Notes: generated by a model from the sequence alone, not told the origin. A stretch of DNA of 64,000 nucleotides from Candidatus Heimdallarchaeota archaeon (GCA_020353515.1 CP070695.1:3927140-3991139); one strand, 5' to 3'. Shown: positions 18,486 to 28,245, counted from the stretch's first letter. A program made the numbers and translations.

Positions 18486-19118
18486 TTAATGATAGCATTC
18501 TAGAATTTTATTATTCCATATTTCTTCCAGAATAAGAGCTAGCCAGCCTACTCTATTAATGAGGCTATTGATATCTTTCCATTCTACTTCCACTAGTAGT
18601 TCTAGCAGTTGATCTCCAGTTGTTTTTACCAGTTCTTCTATTAAGGAAATTCGTCTGTTCTCGATTTCTTCAATAAGTTTAAAGATCGAATCTTCTGAAG
18701 CTTTTTTGTTCTTAATCATTTGTTCTAGGACAAGTCCTGTTGCTCTTACAATCAAATCAGCTTTATCATGTTTCTCAAGATTGGGAAAATCGCCTTTGAA
18801 AAATAGTTTCGCTGTTCTCACATAGAGAGTTTGACTTTTTAATTGCCCTTTTTCATCCATTGAAACTCTTTTTCCACCAGGAACTACTAATTTCAATTTT
18901 TCTAGCGTATTTAAGTATCTGTAAAGTGTAATATCCGATTTCTGTTCTCCTTTTATTCTGTATGCAGCACTTATTTCATTTAATGTCATTGGTCCTTGTT
19001 GAAGAATTTTTATGACCTGAACTAGCTTTTCGTTAGTCCATACTTCTGTTTCTTTCCCACGGAGTACTTTAACAAATTGTTGTTTAACTGAAATTGCGTC
19101 TTGTGTTGTATCTGACAT
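18486..19118 (-). CDS. Winged-helix transcription regulator
   Basis: The protein has 210 residues from the ATG at 19118. The N-terminal half (about 20-90) has a helix-turn-helix followed by a wing (MTLNEISAAYRI, YRYLNTLEKLKLVVPGGKRV). The second half is helical and could mediate dimerisation. Its C-terminal end is duplicated as a fragment at 1675-1745, so related copies have existed elsewhere in the genome. Confidence 0.65.
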   Translation of the reverse strand: MSDTTQDAISVKQQFVKVLRGKETEVWTNEKLVQVIKILQQGPMTLNEISAAYRIKGEQKSDITLYRYLNTLEKLKLVVPGGKRVSMDEKGQLKSQTLYVRTAKLFFKGDFPNLEKHDKADLIVRATGLVLEQMIKNKKASEDSIFKLIEEIENRRISLIEELVKTTGDQLLELLVEVEWKDINSLINRVGWLALILEEIWNNKILECYH

Positions 19119-19242
19119 GATTAATACCAATTTTCAATACTTTGGTAAATTTATTTTATTGGTCATTTCAAATTGTTGGTGAGTTTTTTTTCATTCTGAT
19201 GAAAAATAAATGTTATTACACCGATAATAAATACTTAGCACT

Positions 19243-19446
19243 TCAAAATGTAAATCTTCTTATCCTTCCTCTCTGACCCTCTAATTTCTTGTCAATTTTT
19301 CTCCTTATTTGTTTATGTAATTTATCTCTTGTTAAGGAAGCAATTTGTATATAACCAGCCAGGAGCGAAGAATGTAATTCTCGATCGAATCTGAACTTTT
19401 TACCAAGATTATAGCAATTGTAAGTTTTAACTTTCGTTTTGGTCAC
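19243..19446 (-). CDS. Basic small ORF, possibly a transposase remnant
   Basis: The frame encodes 67 residues from a GTG. It is strongly basic, with DKLHKQIRRKIDKK near the C-terminus. The composition would suit the end of a nucleic-acid-binding or transposase-type protein, but I cannot assign a family. No inverted repeats were found around it. Confidence 0.25.
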   Translation of the reverse strand: MTKTKVKTYNCYNLGKKFRFDRELHSSLLAGYIQIASLTRDKLHKQIRRKIDKKLEGQRGRIRRFTF

Positions 19447-19587
19447 TTTATTTTTGAAAAATAGTGTTTATGAGAATTCCTAGTTCATAAATACAGCAAT
19501 TCATTGATAATCTTTTTTCATTGCCGTAACAATAGGCTATTAATAAAATGAAATTATAGTTTCACTTATTTGAAAAGGGGGTTTTTC

Positions 19588-20949
19588 ATGGAATTATTTC
19601 AACCAAAAGCCGATAGTCCTCAAAGAGTTAGATCTAAATTAGTATCTTCTTCGTTTATGCGCTTTTTAGGTGTTAATGAGCTTCCATGGCGTTCTCAGTG
19701 GTTAATTCAGAAATTTCTTCTTATTGCCAATTTACAGACGTCTTTATTTATTGTTTCTAGTACTTTCTATGTCTTGTTTGTCATTGATCGAATTGGGTTC
19801 AGTACTTTGGGCATGCTTCTTGCGATTAGTTTTATTACACAAGCGATTCTAGACTATCCAACTGGTGTTATTGGGGATTGGATTGGCCAACGTTGGAGTC
19901 TAGCTATTGCTTTTTGTGGCTATGGACTTTCTTATTCAGTTATTATCCATGCTACATCTGTTCCAGATTTTTTGTTGGTGTATCTCCTAAATGCTTTTGC
20001 TAGTTCTCAGCAATCTGGTGCTTTAGGGTCTTGGTTTGATAACAATTACAAGGTATCAGTGGGGAAAACAGATAGTGATCGAAAAACTTATCGAGAGCTG
20101 CTTGGGAAGCAAGCAATTGTTTCGAGGTTTGTCATAGCGGCCATGATAATTTTGGGTGGAGTCGTAGCAACAGCATTTTTTCGGGAGTTAGTATTTATTG
20201 TACAAGCATTTGGTATGTTTGGATTAGCTGTTTTATGTTTGATTCTTGTAAAAGATTATCCTGAGATTTCTAAGCCCGAATTATCTTTTAGAAAGTATTT
20301 CAATCTTTTGGGAGAAGGATTACGATTCAGTTTTGGTTCTAAACACATGTTTTTTTTTATTACTGGTGTAAGCATTGCTAGTCCTACTTTTTTAATTTGG
20401 GGTAATATGATTCTTTTTCCTATGTATTTTGGATATACTGGATCTGATGGGGGAGCTGCATTTGTTCGCTTTAGTTTTTATGTTCTAACTGCTTTCACTA
20501 TGCCAAGAGCTGGAAACTGGAGTAAAAATCTTCATACTCGTAAATGGCTCCCCCGTTTACGACTGATTCATACAGTTGTTTTTTATGTCAGTTTTATATT
20601 GATTTTTACCATTTTTCCCTTTGCAAATTCTTTGAACTTATTAGCAATTGTATTAGTAGGATTTATTTTCCTTCTTACCGAATGGTTATTAGCTTCTGAA
20701 CTTTTTCTAAGACAACGATTACTTGTTGACGTGGTTCCTGATACTAACCGAAATTCTGTCTATAGTTTACTCCCAACGTTGAATCTTTTAGTTTCAGCTC
20801 CATTTATATTCATATCTGGTACTATTATTGAATTAATAGGTGTCCCATTAACTTTAATTGGTTGTATGTTATTGGGTGTTATCTCTTCTGGCTTCCTCTT
20901 TCTTTCTCTTCGCTCTTTACCCACAGGTGTTTTAAAAGAAGAAGACTAA
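19588..20949 (+). CDS. MFS transporter
   Basis: The protein has 453 residues and about 12 membrane segments. Between helices 2 and 3 it has DYPTGVIGDWIGQRWS, the MFS motif A pattern (D-x-P-x-G-x-x-x-D). The start ATG at 19588 is chosen over a TTG at 19570 because AAAAGGGGG lies just ahead of it. The substrate is unknown. The gene is isolated, with long intergenic flanks. Confidence 0.8.
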   Translation: MELFQPKADSPQRVRSKLVSSSFMRFLGVNELPWRSQWLIQKFLLIANLQTSLFIVSSTFYVLFVIDRIGFSTLGMLLAISFITQAILDYPTGVIGDWIGQRWSLAIAFCGYGLSYSVIIHATSVPDFLLVYLLNAFASSQQSGALGSWFDNNYKVSVGKTDSDRKTYRELLGKQAIVSRFVIAAMIILGGVVATAFFRELVFIVQAFGMFGLAVLCLILVKDYPEISKPELSFRKYFNLLGEGLRFSFGSKHMFFFITGVSIASPTFLIWGNMILFPMYFGYTGSDGGAAFVRFSFYVLTAFTMPRAGNWSKNLHTRKWLPRLRLIHTVVFYVSFILIFTIFPFANSLNLLAIVLVGFIFLLTEWLLASELFLRQRLLVDVVPDTNRNSVYSLLPTLNLLVSAPFIFISGTIIELIGVPLTLIGCMLLGVISSGFLFLSLRSLPTGVLKEED

Positions 20950-21584
20950 GGCGCCTAACCATTCACAGTAGCCAACCCCGTTTTTTTCTGATCAATTGGT
21001 AGTAGTATGAACCTTTCTTATCTTCGACCGAATTGAATTCTAAATTGGTTAATGGAAAATGTTTTTCTCCTAGTCGTTTTTGGGTTTCCCTGATATCTTT
21101 GTTTCAATTTGATCTAGCTCCTCTTTACAGGTGTTATGAATCTCTTTCCCTTTAGCTAGACTTTGAGGTGCGTAATCTTTAAAGTGATCCTCTTCAAACC
21201 CATATCCAGCCAAATGTCTTTCCTGGGTTAATTGGATTAACCACTCAGCGAATTTCTAGCCAGATTTTTGGTATAATATAAGACATTTACTATACTTTCG
21301 TACACCTCCCCTTTTAAGTTTGTTGAATATTGAATTGTAAGATGTAATAATTCAATTCGAATTTGTGTGAAATCAGCTTTAAATTCGATAGCTTTTAGTT
21401 TTGAAATTGTTTCTTTTTTCCGTTAAATTTAGTCTAAATGAAGATCCTCCTTTTTTTTTGCCTTAACTTTTACAGTTGAATTAAAGAAAAGTAATTTAAT
21501 TTAATAAAATAAAAATCCGTCGTGAATCAATAATAAGAAGAAGAGTCGGTTGGAAAATCGTTGAATGAACATGAGGGGATCTCC
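20950..21584. other. Intergenic region with one coding remnant
   Basis: About 630 bases lie between the MFS gene and the Ras-like GTPase. They hold one minus-strand coding remnant (21070-21255) and otherwise AT-rich sequence that probably contains the promoter of the GTPase gene. No RNA gene is recognised. Confidence 0.4.
21070..21255 (-). pseudogene. 61-codon remnant without a start
   Basis: The minus-strand frame between two stops reads KFAEWLIQLTQERHLAGYGF and continues with a hydrophilic helical composition (KGKEIHNTCKEELDQIETKI). It looks like real protein but has no start codon and is closed upstream by a TAG. I do not recognise the parent family. Confidence 0.4.
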
Positions 21585-22112
21585 ATGAATTATAAAATAG
21601 TCCTAGCGGGAGATGAAGGGGTTGGGAAGACTTCTTTAATCAATCGTTTTGTACATGGATACTTCAAAGGTGATTACAAAGCAACAATTGGAGTTAATAT
21701 TTATACTAAACAACTTCTTATTGATTCTTCTGAAGTGAATTTACAGATCTGGGATGTGGCAGGTCAAACCTCGTTTCGTCAATTTCGCCAAAGATTTTTC
21801 AGTGGTACCCGAGGAGCATTCTTAGTGTTCGACTTAACAGTGTCTAAAAGTCTTGACAATCTTCATGTATCCTGGATAGAGGATCTCCAAAACATTGCAG
21901 GGGAAATTCCGTTAGTTTTAATCGGAAACAAATCAGATCTAAGAGAATCAGTTACTGTTTCCTATCAGGAGGTGAATGATTTTTTATATCTTCATTCTAA
22001 TATTGGAGACCATTTCATCACTTCGGCTCTGACTGGTGAAAATGTGGAGAATGCCTTTCATAAATTGACAACATTAATGAATGTGATGATAGATAGTAAA
22101 TCAAAGGACTAA
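21585..22112 (+). CDS. Ras/Rab-like small GTPase
   Basis: The protein has 175 residues from the ATG at 21585, preceded by GAGGGGAT; a TTG at 21561 is the alternative. All G motifs are present: G1 GDEGVGKTS, G2 TIGVN, G3 WDVAGQ, G4 NKSD and G5 SALTG. The Gln after DVAG matches the catalytic Gln61 of Ras. There is no C-terminal Cys for prenylation. Membrane attachment, if any, would therefore need another route. It stands alone, with no GAP- or roadblock-like neighbour. Confidence 0.9.
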   Translation: MNYKIVLAGDEGVGKTSLINRFVHGYFKGDYKATIGVNIYTKQLLIDSSEVNLQIWDVAGQTSFRQFRQRFFSGTRGAFLVFDLTVSKSLDNLHVSWIEDLQNIAGEIPLVLIGNKSDLRESVTVSYQEVNDFLYLHSNIGDHFITSALTGENVENAFHKLTTLMNVMIDSKSKD

Positions 22113-22218
22113 GAATTTTTGGGGTTAATATTACTCCTACGTCTATCCTTGCCCTATTATTACACGAATACTTTGGTACTATTTTTCTAAGAATTCCTTT
22201 TTTAATTTGAGCTATACT

Positions 22219-22662
22219 TCAAATAGCCTTCAAATTGAATAGAATTCGCATTAGATAATCCTCAAATTGATTGATCTCTTTCTCGGAAAAATTTTTGTAA
22301 TATATATCTTTCATATCTAATGATACTTGGTAATAGATGTCTTGAAGTTGTTTATTCTTCTCAGTTAGGTAAACCAGCTTTTTTCGGCGGTCTCCTTCTG
22401 AGTCAACTCGTTTTAGGTGACCAATCTCTTCTAATCGATCAAGCATAGGTGTTAAGGTCGATTTACTCAATGATGTTGCTTTTGCGAGTTCAATAATCGG
22501 TAGGCCATCTTTTTTCCATAATGCAAAAAGGATGCGCCCTTGTGCGGGATTAATATCACTGATCTGATATTTTTTAAGCTTTTTAGCAAATATCCGTTGA
22601 CCTAGTTGATGGATTTGAGCAATAAGAAACCCCCCTGCTTTTAAATCTTGCATCGTTTTCAC
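22219..22662 (-). CDS. MarR-family regulator
   Basis: The protein has 147 residues. The winged helix (about 40-110) contains LAKATSLSKSTLTPMLDRLE as recognition helix and DSEGDRRKKLVYLTE as the wing, which is the MarR signature (D-x-R-D-R-R-x-x-x-x-x-L-T). Its GTG start overlaps the stop of the upstream flavin-binding gene by four bases (GTGA), so the two are translationally coupled. The perfect inverted repeat at 23157-23189 is the obvious operator. Confidence 0.85.
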   Translation of the reverse strand: MKTMQDLKAGGFLIAQIHQLGQRIFAKKLKKYQISDINPAQGRILFALWKKDGLPIIELAKATSLSKSTLTPMLDRLEEIGHLKRVDSEGDRRKKLVYLTEKNKQLQDIYYQVSLDMKDIYYKNFSEKEINQFEDYLMRILFNLKAI

Positions 22663-23123
22663 ATCAGTTGTAATACATGTTTCTGAAGCTTATAATAGAT
22701 CTCTATGAACCGTGGTTTCAATTTTAGAATTGTATAGTCTTCATCTTCAACGCCTTTGGGGTAGTATTTCTTCCACCAATCAAGATATAATTCTCTCTTA
22801 ATTGCCATATCCTCAACAATTTCTATATTTCCGCTTAACATTACACCACGAAAATCCTCGGGATCGTGATAATAGAGAGACACCGCAGAATGTGATCTAA
22901 TATGAGTTACCTTCGAAGAAGAAGTATTGGTTGAAATATAGACTAAAAAGTCATCATTATGATCCTCAAATACTCGAGTTAGCTCTGGAAAAGTTTTTGG
23001 GTCGCGTAAATTAAATACCGCACGAGTGTATGGGAACTCATCAGAGCCAATCGTTGTTAAGCATACTGTTTTCATGGAATTTATTACTTTAAGACAGAAG
23101 TCTCTCATTTCTTGTTCTTTCAT
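22659..23123 (-). CDS. Pyridoxamine 5'-phosphate oxidase-like FMN-binding protein
   Basis: The protein has 154 residues with a split-barrel pattern (CLTTIGSDEFPYTRAVFNL, VSLYYHDPEDFRGVMLSGNI). These are typical of general stress-protein-like PNPOx family members that bind FMN or F420. The ATG at 23123 has GGTGG upstream. It is the first gene of a two-gene operon with the MarR regulator, so it may take part in redox or xenobiotic response. Confidence 0.8.
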   Translation of the reverse strand: MKEQEMRDFCLKVINSMKTVCLTTIGSDEFPYTRAVFNLRDPKTFPELTRVFEDHNDDFLVYISTNTSSSKVTHIRSHSAVSLYYHDPEDFRGVMLSGNIEIVEDMAIKRELYLDWWKKYYPKGVEDEDYTILKLKPRFIEIYYKLQKHVLQLM

Positions 23124-23156
23124 GTTTTTCCACCTAATAAACCAAACAAATCAGAT

Positions 23157-23189
23157 TAGTCCTATATGAGATAGTTTTATATAGGACTA
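23157..23189. promoter_or_regulatory. Perfect 11-base inverted repeat, probable MarR operator
   Basis: TAGTCCTATAT (23157-23167) and ATATAGGACTA (23179-23189) are perfect inverted copies separated by 11 bases. They lie between the divergent FMN-protein/MarR operon (start 23123) and the DinB gene (start 23249). Size, symmetry and position fit a MarR dimer operator controlling both directions. Confidence 0.7.
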
Positions 23190-23248
23190 TTTTTACTTTT
23201 CCATAATTATCTAAAATGATTTTTTAATCTTTAAAAGAGCTGATTTGC

Positions 23249-23752
23249 ATGAGTTCAACTAAAATTCTTTCATTAATGCTTGATGAGCTTCATAAACGCT
23301 TTTTAGCAGTTACTACCGACTTATCGGAGGACGATTTTACTTTTAAGACCGATAAGAATTCTCCAGCGATTGGATGGACAATTGGGCACTTGACTGGGGG
23401 TCAACATGTGTACCTTCGATTAATCTTTCTAGGGGAACCACCCTCACAGATACAAGAATATGAATCCTTTAACACAGGAACCGACAGTCTTTATACGAAT
23501 GTACCTTCTTTTAAGAAAATAGTTGCCTTTTATGAGTCGGAATTCGAAGAATTAAAGAAATTCATTGAAACTTTAACGGAAAACGATTTGAATTCTCCTA
23601 CTCCTCATCGAGAAAAGGTCCCACCCTTTTTTCAGGATACTCCTCTTCGTGAAATCCTAGTGAGCTATATAGCTCATGCATTCACACATCTTGGCCAAAT
23701 AATTGAGATCCGACGAATGTTAGGTAAAGATATTTCAAAAATCAATGAATGA
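23249..23752 (+). CDS. DinB-like (DUF664-type) four-helix protein
   Basis: The protein has 167 residues. TIGHLTGGQHVY near residue 50 and SYIAHAFTHLGQIIEIRRML near the C-terminus carry the His residues that bind metal in DinB/YfiT-like proteins. The family includes thiol-dependent transferases and detoxification enzymes. It is divergent from the MarR operon across a shared inverted repeat, which suggests common control. Confidence 0.8.
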   Translation: MSSTKILSLMLDELHKRFLAVTTDLSEDDFTFKTDKNSPAIGWTIGHLTGGQHVYLRLIFLGEPPSQIQEYESFNTGTDSLYTNVPSFKKIVAFYESEFEELKKFIETLTENDLNSPTPHREKVPPFFQDTPLREILVSYIAHAFTHLGQIIEIRRMLGKDISKINE

Positions 23753-23779
23753 GTGTATAATTCTTCTAAAGTATAAGCA

Positions 23780-24469
23780 TTATTGTTTTTCTTCTACTGC
23801 TCTTTTTTGGTATTTCTCTGCTTTTTTCTTGCACACTTCTGCTCTTTCTGGATCATTCAAATTTCCATATACTTGAACAAGAAGTCCATTTACTTGAGCT
23901 ATTCCCGCATAATTTTCAATAGATAAACATATCCCTTCTGCTTCTTCTAATACGGTTAACGCCTGAGTATAAAGTGATTTTCCATTTAGAATATGCCCTC
24001 TGACGATAAGGGCCCAACCTAACGTCTGTTGAATGTCCTTATCGTTTGGATATCTCTCTGCTAGCTCATATACCAGTTTGAACTGTGATTCAGCTGCAGG
24101 AAGGTCACCAGAATTTAGCAATCGTGTCCCATAAGCTAGGGAGCATCTAGCGAGTTGAACATCATTCCCCGATCTTTGAGCAACCTCAAATGCTTCTCTA
24201 GCCCGATCCACAGCATTAGTATTGTCACCTAATTCAACAAGGGTATTATCAATTCTCATAAGACAATATGAAAGGATACGATCTCGCTCTTGAGCAAGAT
24301 CTGATTGTAGGTTTAACAGAGAAAGAAGGAAATCTCTCACCTCCTTGTATAGTTGAAGTTCTTCCTCGTGGTTCGAATCCTTTACAGCTTGCCACAACGC
24401 AGATTCTATCTTATCTTCTGCGCGCCTCAATTTGCCTAGAATTTCTTCTTTAGTTTGAGTATCCTTCAT
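23780..24469 (-). CDS. TPR-repeat protein
   Basis: The protein has 229 residues from the ATG at 24469; a TTG at 24493 is the alternative. An N-terminal coiled segment precedes helical TPR pairs (about 75-225), for example AREAFEVAQRSGNDVQLARC and NGLLVQVYGNLNDPERAEVC. It is probably a protein-interaction scaffold with unknown partners. It is divergent from the acetyltransferase gene at 24540. Confidence 0.7.
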   Translation of the reverse strand: MKDTQTKEEILGKLRRAEDKIESALWQAVKDSNHEEELQLYKEVRDFLLSLLNLQSDLAQERDRILSYCLMRIDNTLVELGDNTNAVDRAREAFEVAQRSGNDVQLARCSLAYGTRLLNSGDLPAAESQFKLVYELAERYPNDKDIQQTLGWALIVRGHILNGKSLYTQALTVLEEAEGICLSIENYAGIAQVNGLLVQVYGNLNDPERAEVCKKKAEKYQKRAVEEKQ

Positions 24470-24539
24470 CTTTTGACCAATTATTTGGCTCAAAAGAATA
24501 ATGAGTATATAATATTATCTATGATTCAGAGGTTTATTA

Positions 24540-25124
24540 TTGACAAAGAGATTATTAGATCTTCCTACAAAGATTAAGACTAAGAGATTAATTCTTAGGA
24601 GATACAAAGAAGGTGATGGGGCGGCGTTATTTAACTTACTCGAATCTCATGACAATCGTAACTATTTGAGAGATCATATTGATGAAGCAACTGATATTAA
24701 AACCGAAGAAGAAGCTGAAATAAGAATTAGGCAATTAGCTGCTGATTGGATAACGCAAAAGAAATTTATCATGGGCATCTGGAATAAGAATACTGGATTA
24801 TACATTGGTCAAATCTGGATAAGTCCAAATAAGTGGGAAGTGCCTTCATTTGAGCTGGGTTGGTTTTTAGACCGGACTCATCAGGGGCAGGGTTTTGCAG
24901 GTGAAGCAGTTAATGCAGCGCTTCAATTTCTTTTCGATCACCTTCAGGCTCATAAAGTCATTGTATTAACTCGAGATGATAATGTAAAGAGTTTCAAACT
25001 AGCAGAAAGATGTGGATTTGTGAAAGAAGGCCATCTTAGGAATCACAATATTAAAGATGGGCAAAGATTTGGTTTATTTTATTACAGTATACTGAAATCT
25101 GAATATCAAGACCAAAAAAAGTGA
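24540..25124 (+). CDS. GNAT acetyltransferase, RimJ/RimL type
   Basis: The protein has 194 residues. It begins with the family pattern TKRLILRRYKEGDGAALFNL and has the acetyl-CoA loop RTHQGQGFAGEAVNAAL, then a C-terminal LAERCGFVKEGHLRN. This matches ribosomal-protein-alanine N-acetyltransferase-like enzymes. There is no ATG near the N-terminus, so a TTG start at 24540 is assumed. Confidence 0.85.
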   Translation: MTKRLLDLPTKIKTKRLILRRYKEGDGAALFNLLESHDNRNYLRDHIDEATDIKTEEEAEIRIRQLAADWITQKKFIMGIWNKNTGLYIGQIWISPNKWEVPSFELGWFLDRTHQGQGFAGEAVNAALQFLFDHLQAHKVIVLTRDDNVKSFKLAERCGFVKEGHLRNHNIKDGQRFGLFYYSILKSEYQDQKK

Positions 25125-25330
25125 TATGGAAAAAAGGTTCGTCCTTTGGTCAAAACCAGTCACCATCATGAGAAATTAGTTCTATAAATCCATAAGCTTT
25201 AAGAAAGGACTAGTGATAAATTTAGATTTGAACTTCACTCTAAACCAAAAATCGAAGACTATAGAAATTTAAAACTAGTGACCCGATATAAGACAGCTAT
25301 CAAATTTTATTACTAAAGGAAGTAAGAAAT

Positions 25331-26776
25331 GTGGCAAACGTAATACCAGATCCAGTTTTGGCAACTGCACCAGGTGTTGCTGCTGGACTCCTTGCAGCCT
25401 TTAATTGGTGGCAAATGCGTCGAGGCGCAGTTATAAAACTAGGAAAACCTGTTAATTATGCCATAGAAAAGGATGAAGAAAAAGATGGGGTTGTCAAATA
25501 TTATTTTCCCGTTCTAATGCACAATACAGGTAAGAAAGCTGGAATGATTACAGAAATTGTGATAACATTCAAATCTAAAAGCACAGAAAAGATAATCGAT
25601 ATTAATAGACGTGTAGAAATGAGTCAAGAAGAGGGAGAGGAAGAAGTGACTTCTTCAATCTTGGGTATAGAACCAATTTTCCCCTTCTTTGTCTCAGCGG
25701 ACGAAGGTGCTGTAGTAATATTTGAGTGCTTAGATTCCGATCACGATGTTATACCAATTGATGAAGTGTTAACCTGTAGAATTCTAATTAAATACGATAA
25801 TAAGAAGAAAACAGACATAGAATTTCCATTTCGACTGTTACCCGAGGATATTTCCTTGTTATTACGGGGTACTATGAAATGGCTTAAACCAACGGTTCAG
25901 GATGTTCATCTACCTGGTATTACGGACAGAGACCGATTATTAGCACTCCTTGAGGAGTTAGATCTTGATAACCAATTTGAAACTATTCTTGATAGTGAAG
26001 GGACGCATTTTGATAGAACTGTACAATATGGGGGTACAAAAATAACTCGTCTCGATTTATCTGAGTTAAAAATTCCATCCCTACCTGAAAGTATTGGAGA
26101 TTTTGAGATACTTTAGTACCTTGATCTAGGGAATAATCTTTTACAGTCTCTTCCAAGGAGTATTGGAAATTTAAAGAATTTAATCGAATTAGATCTCCGT
26201 AATAACAAGAGGTTTGAATCCCTCCCCGATTCTATCAGTCAATTGACTAAGTTAAAAACTCTTAATGTTTCTCGATGTAATCTTGCAGCCCTTCCAGATA
26301 ATATTGGAAATCTGAGCTCCCTTACCTGGTTAAAAGTTTCTGGTAATCACCTCACGTCTCTTCCTGATAGCCTAGGTGATTTAACCAATCTTAAGAGATT
26401 AGATATTGAGGATAATCAACTAGAAGCCCTTCCTGGAAGTATTGGTTCCTTACAAAAGCTAAGAAAGCTAACAGTATATAAAAATAGACTGAAATCTGTC
26501 CCTATGGGGATTCTAAAGATCAAGAAATTTACACAACTGGAATTTAAGGAAAATGAGATAACCGCGTTACCAGCTAATCTCATCGAAGATGGAGGGCATG
26601 TAACAGGGCTATTCTTCGAGAATAACCAGATCTACTCTTTACCTGAAGGATTAGAAAAACTTGATCGGCTAACAACTCTCAGCTTACGAAATAATCCCTT
26701 AGCATTACAAACTGAGTCTGTTCATGCCTCTCTTCAAGCATTGAAAGATAGAGGATGCAATGTTTTCTTAGATTAA
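25331..26776 (+). pseudogene. Leucine-rich-repeat protein gene with an in-frame amber codon
   Basis: A GTG at 25331 opens a frame with an N-terminal membrane helix (about 8-27), a beta-rich domain (about 35-180) and LRRs. TAG at 26114-26116 interrupts an LRR unit (SLPESIGDFEIL-stop-YLDLGNN). The same frame then continues without a break through at least seven more LRR units to 26776. A sense codon at that position would give a normal repeat, so this is one gene split by a single point change (CAG to TAG would suffice), a read-through or recoded codon, or a sequencing error. The repeats are of the ROCO/PIRL type (SLPxSIGxLxxLxxLxLxxN). Confidence 0.8.
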
Positions 26777-26931
26777 TAATTTTTGAAATTTATCCCTTTA
26801 TTAAATACCAACCTTTGCTAAAATAGTTCCTGATTAACTATTAGGAGTTCTCAGTATGCTTGATATAAACCAAACTCAAAATCCTTCATATCTTGATGAT
26901 TAGCAAAATATTCAATTCTCAGTGATTCGAA

Positions 26932-28245
26932 ATGGAACCAGAGATAACTCTAATTCTAGAAATCGGTTTAATTCTCACTTTTGGGGTCTTGGGTTCTAAT
27001 GGACTTAAAAAACTTAAATTTCCTGAAATTCTGGGTTTTATTCTTGTAGGCATTATAGCTGGGCTTATACTCCGACCATTCGGCTTATTTCAAGATCATT
27101 ACGTAAGTATAACGAATGTTATTGTTGCTGTTGCCCTTGGTTTTATTGGTTTTCATTTAGGATCGGAAATTGATTGGAATACATTGAAAACGATGTCTTC
27201 CAAAGTTATCGTCATCATAGTTATTGAAGCATTTTTCACGTTCTTTTTTGTTGCATTTCTTGTCTTTTTGATTACTCAGGAGCTCTATCTTGCTCTTCTA
27301 TTTGGAGCTTTATCTTCTGCAACAGCTCCAGCAGGAACCGCAGCAGTATTTTGGGAATATGATTGTAAAGGCCCACTCACGTCTACTACTATGATAATTC
27401 TCGCCCTTGATGATATTTTTGCTATCGTTCTCACCGATTTTGCAATTGATTATGCATCAATCCATTTAAAGGGCGGTAAACTTGATTTATTCAGCTTATT
27501 TGTTCCTATGATCGTTGATATAGGTTTCTCTATTGCTCTTGGATTAATAGCAGGGATATTATTTTCGTTCATACTGAACCGTGAGGAGGAACATGGTGAA
27601 TATGTCAATCTTATCATTGGAGCTGTACTTGTATGCATTGGAATTTCAGGATTCTTGGGTATTTCATATATCCTCCCTACAATGGTTTTTGGGATCACAA
27701 TTGCCAGTCTTTGTAAGAAACCAGAAATAGATCCACAGAAGAAAGCTTGGATCTCTGAAATTTTTGGTCCCTCAACTGAAGGGGTTATAAGTATTATTGA
27801 TAAAGAGCTGCTTGAGGCCAGTGAAGATGAAACCCATCAAATTTTTCATGAAGTATACCGAATCGCGTCTCCATTGGTGGCTTTATTTTTCGTCTTAATT
27901 GGTTTAAATCTTGATATCTCATCGTTGGTGCAAATAGGTCTCCTAGGTTTCCTCTATCTTATCGGTCGGACTGTAGCGAAATCAGTTGGAGCGTTTATAG
28001 GTACCAGTATCGTTAAAGCTGAACCTACGGTTCGGAAATACTTAGGACCATGCCTTTATTCGCAAGCAGGCGTGGCACTTGGATTAGCTGTTCTCATTTC
28101 CGATAAACTTGCATCTTTTGGAGTACCTGAGATGGGATTTTTGATTCTTAACACAATCACTGCAACAACTATTGTATTTCAAATTTTTGGCCCTCTTGCA
28201 ATAAAATGGGCCGTTCAAAGATCAGGAGAAGCTCGATCCTGCTAA
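26932..28245 (+). CDS. Kef/NapA-type cation:proton antiporter (CPA2)
   Basis: The protein has 437 residues and about 12 membrane segments. GALSSATAPAGTAAVFWEYD and ILALDDIFAIVLTDF match the discontinuous-helix and Asp-Asp motifs of CPA2 exchangers, and the double Asp fits an electrogenic Na+/H+ type. No C-terminal TrkA-N (KTN) regulatory domain is present. It would exchange Na+ or K+ for protons at the cell membrane. Confidence 0.85.
   Translation: MEPEITLILEIGLILTFGVLGSNGLKKLKFPEILGFILVGIIAGLILRPFGLFQDHYVSITNVIVAVALGFIGFHLGSEIDWNTLKTMSSKVIVIIVIEAFFTFFFVAFLVFLITQELYLALLFGALSSATAPAGTAAVFWEYDCKGPLTSTTMIILALDDIFAIVLTDFAIDYASIHLKGGKLDLFSLFVPMIVDIGFSIALGLIAGILFSFILNREEEHGEYVNLIIGAVLVCIGISGFLGISYILPTMVFGITIASLCKKPEIDPQKKAWISEIFGPSTEGVISIIDKELLEASEDETHQIFHEVYRIASPLVALFFVLIGLNLDISSLVQIGLLGFLYLIGRTVAKSVGAFIGTSIVKAEPTVRKYLGPCLYSQAGVALGLAVLISDKLASFGVPEMGFLILNTITATTIVFQIFGPLAIKWAVQRSGEARSC

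Noticed and set aside
24366..24376. GGTTCGAATCC, a T-arm-like sequence
   Set aside because: It lies inside the TPR gene and no acceptor, D or anticodon stem can be paired around it.
26854..26901. A 15-codon ORF with a good ribosome-binding site before the antiporter
   Set aside because: It is too short to support and has no repeated or attenuator-like structure after it.
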